Assembly (NCBI RefSeq): GCF_030151085.1
Contig: NZ_JASLER010000100.1
Location: 1-19,652, forward strand
Length of the DNA: 19,652 bases
Source: Bacteroides sp.
GTDB taxonomy: Bacteria; Bacteroidota; Bacteroidia; Bacteroidales; Bacteroidaceae
Reading direction: 5' to 3'
In this document: piece after piece, positions 8,329 to 15,032 of the stretch
Layout: every line of letters starts with the position of its first letter
How positions within the stretch are numbered: the first letter of the stretch is position 1
Translations under genes and position numbers: made by a program
The notes under the pieces: model-generated
The model's input: only the letters and a program-made list of their open reading frames with translations
What the model was told of the DNA's origin: nothing
Database searches by the model: none

Positions 8329-10659
8329 TTATTTATACACTGCCCGGAAGCCGAACAATCCACCCGCATAGTTGTCTTGATGCGATTGAAAGCGGACATT
8401 GATACATTGCTTGCCTTTAGTTACTGAAAGGGGAATATCGTAGGTTTCATCGAAAATGTTATTGCCATGCGAACCATCCAAGCTAACGGTTCTAAACAGA
8501 ACGCCGTCTATCAGAATATCAAAGTTACGTTTGTCCTTGTCCGCTCCCCAATAGGTACAAATCATTTGCATTTCTCGTTCACCATCTACTTTTACATCGA
8601 AGGAGAACCAACCGTTAAAGGCATCACGAAAAGCATATCCGTTAGCATTACCTGAGGTTGATTTCTCTGATTTCAGATTGTGATCTCTTTCGGGCTGCAT
8701 CTCGCCGATGCGGAAATGGTCGGTGGTACGGGCTTCCAAAGCTTTCTGCTCTTCCATCATTTTAAGATAAGCTGCCTCTTTACTCGCCCATTCGCTGGAA
8801 GTAAAGGCATCGAAATAAACCGCATACTTCTGATCGTGTATCGTATAGAAAGAAACCAAAGGTAGCTGTGGATTGGAAGTAGTCTGCGCCGTAAAGGTCA
8901 GGGGTTTCCCCTGTACAGGACGAATAGCATCAAGGATAGCACCTGTTTCGGAAACAAAACAAGGGATATTGTAAGCGTTCAAAATATCCGTACCCAAAGG
9001 AGCTGCCAGCAGTACCGGGCCATAGAATATTCCCATACATTTGGGGTTATCGGGCATGGAAACAGTATGCAGACTCATAGGGAATTCTATCGTGAGCGTG
9101 GTGTTGTCATTCCATTTCTCTTTCAAGGTGAAATAAGAACCGGGAGCACCCTGTATAGTTTGTTCTTGCCCATTCAAAGTGACACGTGCACCGTTGGTTG
9201 CCCATTCCGGATAACGGATGTGCAACGGGAAAGACTGTGCCTTACCCTTAAAGCTGATAAGAATTTTCGTATCATCGGGGAAGCGGGTTTGCAACTTCAC
9301 ATCCATATTCTTCTCTTTCCAATTGAGAACAGTGGGAATAAACAGGTTGACAAACAAACCTTTGTCTTTGACGGATTCAAAAAACACACTTTCGGCATAC
9401 TTTACATGGTTTTCTAAGCCGGTACCTACACAACACCAAAAGTCGCCAAAGCGGGTACTGAATCCTTTCTGTGTACCCGATTCCAAGGGGACGCAATAAC
9501 ACACCATGCCATCATCCGGATTTTGAGAAGCAAGAATATGGTTGTAGAGTGCACGCTCGTAGTAGTCCATATAAGCCGCATCGGCTTTCCAAGAGAAAAG
9601 GTGACGGGTGAGTTTCAATACATTATAGGTATTGCAAGTTTCGGAAGTAAATGCGCTCAAGCGGTCATTCAGTTGGTCGGGAGCACCAAGGTGTTCGTGA
9701 TCACTGTTGCCGCCATTGACGTAACTGTGGTGATTGACGATTCGGTCCCAGTAATAGGTGGCAATAGTATGTTCTTTAGGATCTCCGGTAAGCTCGTAGA
9801 GGCGGGCTTCACCGATAATCTTCGGAACCTGGGTGTTGGAGTGCTTGCCTTGAAGTTCGTCGCGTTGCTGTCTCAAAGGTTCGAGTATAGCTTTGTGATA
9901 GAACTTACGTGCCAGTTGCAGGTAATTCTTATTCCCGGTGATGGCATAAGTTTCGGCAAGAGACTCATTCATCCCGCCAAATTCACTACGCATCATGACT
10001 TGGAATTGTTCGTCGGTAAAAGAGCCGAAAGTATTAACAGCCCAGTCGGAAAGTTTAATAAGAACTTCTTTGGCCTGTTCGCTGCCCGTAAGTTGGTAAG
10101 AGTCAATCAGACCTGCCCATAACTTATGCAGTGTGTACCAAGGTACCCAACCGCCATTCAAGTCGAAGCCTTCAGTACGAATATCTCCGGAAGATACTTC
10201 AGCCCATATCTTATCTTCATCAGGGATGCCACCTACATAACCCGTCTTACGGGCTGACTGGCATTCGTCAAGTTCGCTGACGATATAGTCCACCCGTTCC
10301 TTGAACCGTACATCACCACTTGCTGCATACATCATAGCACAGGCCGAAAGATAATGCCCCAGCGTGTGTCCCGATACGCCCAAACTTTCCCAACCGCCAT
10401 AGATTTCTGCTTTAGGTTTCAAACCGGCATTTAGACGGAAACGATGCAGAAAACGGTCCGGTTCGAGGGCAAGAAGCCATTCGGCATCCTTGTCCATAGC
10501 ATTCTTGAAAAGACTTCCGCCCAACAGTCTCAATTCGGAAAGAGGAAAAGCACGGGCTTCAATCTCTATTTTGTCTTTAATGGCTTTCTTCGGCAAAGGA
10601 TTGCTTGCCGAAGAGAAGGTTGCAAAAGAAAGTAGCAACAGTAGTAATGTATTCTTCAT
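8329..10659 (-). CDS. DUF1680 beta-L-arabinofuranosidase (GH127/GH146 type) with extra C-terminal module
   Basis: A 776-residue exported enzyme, homologous to the 626-residue protein further downstream. The signal peptide is a leucine run ending near SSASN. The catalytic set falls at exactly the same residue numbers as in its paralog: Glu322 (NSDHE), Glu340 and Cys342 (ETCNTYNVLKL), Cys409-Cys410 (WCCVGTG). The barrel signatures RFLHRFRLNAG and GGWESLGVSGHTLGHYL are present. Unlike the paralog it continues for about 150 residues after the common part: a charged helical stretch near 625-648 (EWASKEAAYLKMMEEQKALE) and a beta-rich module at about 650-776 that resembles the DUF6805-type or carbohydrate-binding tail seen on some family members. 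It lies 49 bp after the MtaA-like gene and 20 bp before the permease. The two paralogs may act on different beta-L-Araf linkages or chain lengths. Confidence 0.88.
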   Translation of the reverse strand: MKNTLLLLLLSFATFSSASNPLPKKAIKDKIEIEARAFPLSELRLLGGSLFKNAMDKDAEWLLALEPDRFLHRFRLNAGLKPKAEIYGGWESLGVSGHTLGHYLSACAMMYAASGDVRFKERVDYIVSELDECQSARKTGYVGGIPDEDKIWAEVSSGDIRTEGFDLNGGWVPWYTLHKLWAGLIDSYQLTGSEQAKEVLIKLSDWAVNTFGSFTDEQFQVMMRSEFGGMNESLAETYAITGNKNYLQLARKFYHKAILEPLRQQRDELQGKHSNTQVPKIIGEARLYELTGDPKEHTIATYYWDRIVNHHSYVNGGNSDHEHLGAPDQLNDRLSAFTSETCNTYNVLKLTRHLFSWKADAAYMDYYERALYNHILASQNPDDGMVCYCVPLESGTQKGFSTRFGDFWCCVGTGLENHVKYAESVFFESVKDKGLFVNLFIPTVLNWKEKNMDVKLQTRFPDDTKILISFKGKAQSFPLHIRYPEWATNGARVTLNGQEQTIQGAPGSYFTLKEKWNDNTTLTIEFPMSLHTVSMPDNPKCMGIFYGPVLLAAPLGTDILNAYNIPCFVSETGAILDAIRPVQGKPLTFTAQTTSNPQLPLVSFYTIHDQKYAVYFDAFTSSEWASKEAAYLKMMEEQKALEARTTDHFRIGEMQPERDHNLKSEKSTSGNANGYAFRDAFNGWFSFDVKVDGEREMQMICTYWGADKDKRNFDILIDGVLFRTVSLDGSHGNNIFDETYDIPLSVTKGKQCINVRFQSHQDNYAGGLFGFRAVYK

Positions 10660-10708
10660 TATTTTATGTTTTTATTATGGCATCATCAGTAAAGCTATGT
10701 ATTGGCGG

Positions 10709-11719
10709 TCATTTACAACTCAAATTATACTCTTGTAGCGCCTCATAGAAAGCCACTATATTCTGCATCGGTACTTCCGGTGGCACATCGCAACCCGAAG
10801 ACAATACGAAGTTACTGAATTTTGCCGTATTCCGTAGTAAAGCCAGTGTTTCTTCTTTTACCTTCCCCGCAGATGCCTGCTTAAAGATACCTACCGGATC
10901 AATATTTCCCATGGCAAGCATATCAGCAGGACACTCTTTTACGGCAGCTACCATATCTATCTTGTTGCCGAAATGCAGACCGGCTGCTTTTGTTTCTACC
11001 ATAGCAGCGGTGCAATGTCCTGTGTTTCCACAGTTGTGCAATATAATCATAAAATGTTCATCCTGCAACTCTTCCACTATTTTACTGATGTAGAAGGATG
11101 AGAAAGCAGAACAGTCCTCGTTGGAAACCAGTCCGGCAGCAGGTTCTGCAATGATTACCCCGTTTACACCCGTCTCTTTCATGGCACGCAGATAGCGAAG
11201 TATAAACGCCGTGCATTTCTCCAGCAACAGACGCATCATATCAGGTTCCATATAGAGCGCCATCATCATCTCCGACATATCAAACAATCGGCCTGCCAAG
11301 GAGAAAGGACCGATGCATCCGCCGAAGATAGGTTTGTCTGTGATATCTTCTGCCGCCAACCTGTTGGCTTTCAGATATTCGGGAACGCGTCCAGCTTCTA
11401 TCGAAGGCACTTCGAGAGCTTCAATAGATGCCCAGTCCGAAACCAAACGCCCTACTACATTGGGCACTTCATTATCCGTAAAGACAACTTCGGCACCGAA
11501 AGCTTCGGCTTCTACCGTAAGGTCCATAATGACCGTACAAGCGGCAGCCGGATATACCTCGTTCAGCCTACGGATAGCTTCGGCATGTATCTCGCCACTG
11601 GTCACAGCCTGCTTCACGGTATAACCACACAGTTCGATACCGGGGTGAGTCATGATAGGAATAGCTATTCTCTTGGGATTGGCGATGATACCACTAGCCC
11701 ATTCTTTCATATTTATCAT
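10709..11719 (-). CDS. MtaA/CmuA-type zinc methyltransferase (methylcobamide:acceptor)
   Basis: A 336-residue cytoplasmic protein of the URO-D fold, closest in pattern to MtaA/MtbA of methanogens, which move a methyl group from a corrinoid protein to coenzyme M. The zinc ligands can be seen: His228 and Cys230 in ILHNCGNTGHC and Cys310 in LSSGCDVPPEVP, spaced about as in MtbA. The N-terminus (NPKRIAIPIMTHPGIELCG) also fits this family. Bacteroides are not known to use coenzyme M, so the acceptor is probably another thiol such as homocysteine, or a folate; this is inference. It follows the MetH-activation-like gene after 70 bp and precedes the first GH127-type gene by 49 bp. A second in-frame ATG three codons in (M4) is an alternative start. 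It is not a HemE: the HemE arginine-rich entry motif is absent. Confidence 0.85.
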   Translation of the reverse strand: MINMKEWASGIIANPKRIAIPIMTHPGIELCGYTVKQAVTSGEIHAEAIRRLNEVYPAAACTVIMDLTVEAEAFGAEVVFTDNEVPNVVGRLVSDWASIEALEVPSIEAGRVPEYLKANRLAAEDITDKPIFGGCIGPFSLAGRLFDMSEMMMALYMEPDMMRLLLEKCTAFILRYLRAMKETGVNGVIIAEPAAGLVSNEDCSAFSSFYISKIVEELQDEHFMIILHNCGNTGHCTAAMVETKAAGLHFGNKIDMVAAVKECPADMLAMGNIDPVGIFKQASAGKVKEETLALLRNTAKFSNFVLSSGCDVPPEVPMQNIVAFYEALQEYNLSCK

Positions 11720-11789
11720 ATTATCTCTTTTTTGTTCTTCTGTCTAAAAGAAGTATAACTGTTTAAAGGAAGTACAATTTGTCTCTTTG

Positions 11790-12464
11790 TCAACTAGATT
11801 GTTTCCTCTTATAGCAATGTATATTCGTACAAATCTCACAACGATAGGGCTGCGGATGCAGTTCCTTTCCTAATCCGAAGAACCCGCTGACGGACTTGAC
11901 GGGTGACATCAGGAATGAATCCGATAAAGCGATACCGCAAGGTTGTGACGGAAATAAGGAGAACAACTTCTGCTGTTCACGTATGTCCCAACCACAATAC
12001 CCCGGACTATAAGGAAGACTGTGACGCTGTTCACCCTCCGTATCCAATTCTTTACCCAGCAGAGTAACACAAGACTCGGCAATAACACTGCCGATAGAGT
12101 CGGCTACATATTCTTTCACGATATTATCTTGTGCTTTGAGTTGATGCAGATAAACATCATACTCTTTCCCCGCTGTTGCAACAAACAGGCAGATCTGTGT
12201 CAGTCCGGGTAGATAAGAACCGATGATTCCTCCGGGAGAGAACTCCACATCCCCTACCCTTACTCTTTTTCGGGCTATCAGTTCGGCTTCCAGCATCTGA
12301 AACATATACCTGGGTTTGCACAAGGATTGAATCTCAGCGTACACTTCCGTCACAAGGGCACAGATATTCTCATCAGGCTTGTAGCCACGATACCCCATCG
12401 CTAAGTATATATCTGCTTCGGATAGTGCCAGCGACTGCAACTCTACCTGCCTCTCTTCTAACAT
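11790..12464 (-). CDS. MetH activation-domain-like protein with C-terminal cysteine cluster
   Basis: A 224-residue cytoplasmic protein resembling the stand-alone version of the MetH reactivation domain, which binds S-adenosylmethionine and remethylates cobalamin that has been oxidised to the inactive cob(II) state. The core signature is residues 153-168, SPGYCGWDIREQQKLF, followed by LMSPVKSVSGFFGLG, comparable with the SAM-binding R...GYP region of MetH. The end of the chain has Cys209-x2-Cys212-x4-Cys217, which MetH itself lacks and which could hold a metal or Fe-S cluster. Its start codon overlaps the last 7 bases of the corrinoid protein gene (12458-12464), so the two are likely translationally coupled. 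Role: probable repair or reductive activation partner of the neighbouring corrinoid protein. No RamA-like ferredoxin activator is in the window, so either this protein serves that role or the activator lies elsewhere. Confidence 0.8.
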   Translation of the reverse strand: MLEERQVELQSLALSEADIYLAMGYRGYKPDENICALVTEVYAEIQSLCKPRYMFQMLEAELIARKRVRVGDVEFSPGGIIGSYLPGLTQICLFVATAGKEYDVYLHQLKAQDNIVKEYVADSIGSVIAESCVTLLGKELDTEGEQRHSLPYSPGYCGWDIREQQKLFSLFPSQPCGIALSDSFLMSPVKSVSGFFGLGKELHPQPYRCEICTNIHCYKRKQSS

Positions 12465-13096
12465 GCCTGCAATACCCTTTTGGCTAATATCACCGCAGCA
12501 TTGGCGTTAGAACTGTAGCCGTCCGCCCCTATCTTCATAGCGAATTCTTCATTGACGGGCGCTCCACCCACAAGAACTTTTACCTGGTCGCGCAAGCCTT
12601 CAGCAGACAATGTTTCAATAACATTCTGCATATAATTCATTGTGGTAGTAAGCAATGCGGACAAGCATACAATCTGTGGATTATATTTCTTCACTGCCTC
12701 TACAAACTGCTGGTCGGAGATGTCAACACCCAGATTGATGACTTCAAACCCGCATCCTTCGAGCATGGAAGCTACAAGGTTCTTCCCAATATCGTGCAAG
12801 TCGCCTTTCACGGTTCCGATGACAAGTGTACCGAGAGAGGCACTCGATGCATCCGCCAATAACGGTTTTAGTATTTCGAGACATCCTTTCATGGCACGTG
12901 CCGCCAAAAGTAAGTTAGGCACAAACGCCTGTCCTTCGTCGAAACGCTTACCGATTTCCTCCATTCCCTTTATCAAGTAATTATTGATAATATCTTGTGC
13001 ATCTGCTCCGGCAGCAATTGCGTCGTTCACAACTGCTTTAGCGTCTTCCAGCTTACCGGTAACGATGTAATCTTTTAAATTCATTAACTCTGCCAT
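12458..13096 (-). CDS. Corrinoid (cobamide-binding) methyl-carrier protein
   Basis: A 212-residue protein of the MtaC/MtbC/MtvC type that carries the methyl group on a cobamide between the two methyltransferases. The N-terminal helical cap domain (about 1-85, with the conserved stretch EEIGKRFDEGQAFVPNLLLA) is followed by the Rossmann B12-binding domain. The histidine that replaces the lower axial ligand is His101 in GDLHDIGKNL, the classical DxHxxG motif. SALLTTT (146-152) and GGAPV (177-181) are the other expected cobamide contacts. The length matches free-standing carrier proteins. The gene begins 10 bp after the URO-D-type gene and overlaps the following gene by 7 bp. The cobamide source (synthesis or BtuB uptake) is not in the window. 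Confidence 0.93.
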   Translation of the reverse strand: MAELMNLKDYIVTGKLEDAKAVVNDAIAAGADAQDIINNYLIKGMEEIGKRFDEGQAFVPNLLLAARAMKGCLEILKPLLADASSASLGTLVIGTVKGDLHDIGKNLVASMLEGCGFEVINLGVDISDQQFVEAVKKYNPQIVCLSALLTTTMNYMQNVIETLSAEGLRDQVKVLVGGAPVNEEFAMKIGADGYSSNANAAVILAKRVLQAC

Positions 13097-13106
13097 AGTT
13101 AGTTTC

Positions 13107-14147
13107 TTATTTTAATTGTTTCTGAGCTACTTCTATAAATGCCAACATATTCTCGAATGGCGTATCGCCTTCTACCGAGTGTGAAGGAGAGAAAATATAT
13201 CCTCCCTCTTTACCGAGTTCCAACAGTCGTTCCGACTCATCTACTACCTCTTGGCGTGTACCGAAAGGAAGTATCTTCTGCATCGACAAGCCACCGTGGA
13301 AGGCTAGACGTCCCCGATAACGAGGCAAAATATCATATACATCCATCACTTCCGGCTGGAAAGGATTGAATGAGTTCAGGCCGATGTCTACCAAGTCGTC
13401 GAACAGTTCGTCCACATCGCCGCAACTGTGTATCATTACATACTTTCCCGCGGCACGCACATGACCGTACATACGCTTCAAACGGGGATAAATGAATTCT
13501 TTCCAAATATCATATCCCATGATTAGACCTTTCTGCTGCCCCCAGTCGTCACCGAAATAGACGGCATCGATGTCATATTCAAGGGCTTTGTCTACTTGTG
13601 CCAAATTATAGTCACAGATAGCATCAAGCAATTGATGTACGAACTCAGGGTTGATGATGAAGTCCATCAATAAGTTTTCTATACCTCGCATGGTCCAAGC
13701 ACGTTCATAGAGCGAGAAACCTATCTGGAAACAACGGAACATATCCGGCTTAGCAGCTATCTCCGGTTCGATATTTGCAAAGAAACGAGGATCTAAAGGA
13801 TTAGGAAAAGTATATCCCTCAAGAGTCGGCTCAGGCAGAACGATACTTTTTACATCGCCAATGTCTTTGTCAATGCTTCTATCCCACACAACTTTGAATA
13901 CATCCTGATAGAGATCTCCGCCAAGGTGTTCGAAGAAACCGATATCACTACCTAACTGGAGAATATGATTCCCCAAAACAACATCCAAGTCTTCCACTCC
14001 ATAATACTTCTGCAATGCCTCTTTCGGCTCTTGAGTGAACTTGAACGACCAAGGCACATAGGAAGGTTTTTGCCCGTCGAGTACCATTTTAATTACTTCA
14101 CGCTTTGTCATACTGCCAAATTTATTGTTTATCTGATTATTTATCAT
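13107..14147 (-). CDS. URO-D-fold methyltransferase, candidate substrate O-demethylase
   Basis: A 346-residue cytoplasmic protein of the uroporphyrinogen decarboxylase-like methyltransferase group. Its place directly before the corrinoid gene (10 bp) suggests it is the component that takes the methyl group from the substrate, as MtvB-type proteins do for methoxy-aromatics. Visible motifs are GDDWGQQKG (199-207), HSCG (240-243), and SPSHSVEGDTPFENMLAF near 320-337. Compared with the MtaA-like neighbour, the first two zinc-type ligands (His240, Cys242) are kept but the third position is a His (about 323) instead of Cys. It is not HemE, as the motif PxWxMRQAGR is missing. The start at 14147 is used here; M13 (14111, MTKREV) is an equally good family start and neither has a strong ribosome site. 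Substrate unknown: a methylated sugar or a ferulate-like methoxyl fits the locus. Confidence 0.82.
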   Translation of the reverse strand: MINNQINNKFGSMTKREVIKMVLDGQKPSYVPWSFKFTQEPKEALQKYYGVEDLDVVLGNHILQLGSDIGFFEHLGGDLYQDVFKVVWDRSIDKDIGDVKSIVLPEPTLEGYTFPNPLDPRFFANIEPEIAAKPDMFRCFQIGFSLYERAWTMRGIENLLMDFIINPEFVHQLLDAICDYNLAQVDKALEYDIDAVYFGDDWGQQKGLIMGYDIWKEFIYPRLKRMYGHVRAAGKYVMIHSCGDVDELFDDLVDIGLNSFNPFQPEVMDVYDILPRYRGRLAFHGGLSMQKILPFGTRQEVVDESERLLELGKEGGYIFSPSHSVEGDTPFENMLAFIEVAQKQLK

Positions 14148-14190
14148 TTACTAGCTTTTTACCAAACTATTACCCAATGCACCCTATCAG

Positions 14191-14245
14191 AATTGTCAGT
14201 TTCAACCATTGATACTAATAGTTTCATGCGTTGAAACCGACAATT
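14191..14245 (-). promoter_or_regulatory. Long RNA hairpin between the surface-protein genes and the methyltransferase cassette
   Basis: AATTGTCAGTTTCAAC (14191-14206) is mirrored by GTTGAAACCGACAATT (14230-14245), 16 bp with one mismatch on the plus strand and a 23-nt loop. In RNA from the minus strand, the transcribed one, the odd pair becomes G-U, so the whole 16-bp stem can form. No T-run follows, so it is not a standard terminator. It sits in the only sizeable gap (120 bp) between the DUF3823 gene and the URO-D-type gene. It could be a processing or stability element that sets different levels for the Sus proteins and the enzymes, or an operator for a dimeric protein. No clear TTTG/TAnnTTTG Bacteroides promoter is visible in this gap. 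Confidence 0.7.
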
Positions 14246-14267
14246 AGATAAGTCCAAACAAAGAGTT

Positions 14268-15020
14268 CTATTTTCCTTTCATCGGAAGTCCTTCCAGTTT
14301 CTTCACTTCGGAGAACAGATAGTAATTCGGTATATTCTCTAATTCTATAGCCACACGGCAAAAAGCATAATCACGAAAATTATTGACATAACCGTTTTGA
14401 TAAGAAGCTATCGGCATGGAGATTTCCAGTTCTGCATCGGTAGTTACATTGACGTCTTTGACAACATTGCAAGTTGTATAGGTACTGACAATACTAGAGG
14501 TGCTTACGTATAACCTGACTTTCTTGATAGCAGGAGCAGCTTTCTTCGTATCAGTACTCTTCACCACTTTAAACTTCATAAGCATATCAGTCCCTTGCAG
14601 ACTTGCCGTATAATCCCTGACCTCATAATAGGGAATAACTTCAATATCCATCTCCAAATTCTTTTTTAATTCGATATGAATACTGTCATACCCAAGACCT
14701 GAACCTAAATTAGTAAACTGTTCAAACTCGAAAGGATATTGGTTATTATAAGGGGTCAACCAATATTCACCGGGAAAAAGTAACTGAGTAAATTTCCCAT
14801 CAGTATCCACTTGTATAGCCGTACCGCTATCTACTTTACCATAACCGGTTTGTACAACCTTCAGTAATGAACGACCCGAATTTCCATCGAAGGGCAGCTT
14901 TTTGCCATTGTAGGTCAAATTTCCGCTGATTGTCACAGAAGGGGCGTCGTAATTATCATATTCACATGAAGCGAAGAGAAACGACACAAGCACCAAACTT
15001 AAAAGTATTATCTTTTTCAT
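14268..15020 (-). CDS. DUF3823-type surface lipoprotein next to SusCD
   Basis: A 250-residue lipoprotein with a signal peptide ending FLFASC; Cys19 is the lipidation site and is followed by the acidic stretch EYDNYD, which favours export to the cell surface. The stretch DNYDAPSVTISGNLTYNGK is the typical opening of DUF3823 proteins, which occupy the place of SusE/SusF after SusD in many PULs. The N-terminal half looks like a carboxypeptidase-regulatory-type beta-sandwich (DTDGKFTQLLFPGEYWL near 83-97), and the second half is also beta-rich. The probable job is glycan binding at the outer surface. It starts 12 bp after the SusD gene. Family function beyond this is not established, as far as I know. 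Confidence 0.85.
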   Translation of the reverse strand: MKKIILLSLVLVSFLFASCEYDNYDAPSVTISGNLTYNGKKLPFDGNSGRSLLKVVQTGYGKVDSGTAIQVDTDGKFTQLLFPGEYWLTPYNNQYPFEFEQFTNLGSGLGYDSIHIELKKNLEMDIEVIPYYEVRDYTASLQGTDMLMKFKVVKSTDTKKAAPAIKKVRLYVSTSSIVSTYTTCNVVKDVNVTTDAELEISMPIASYQNGYVNNFRDYAFCRVAIELENIPNYYLFSEVKKLEGLPMKGK

Positions 15021-15032
15021 TGCTATTTCAAA

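Noticed and set aside
10709..14147. Heme biosynthesis (HemE) for the two URO-D-fold proteins
   Set aside because: Neither has the HemE substrate motif PxWxMRQAGR, and both have HxC motifs and sit beside a corrinoid protein.
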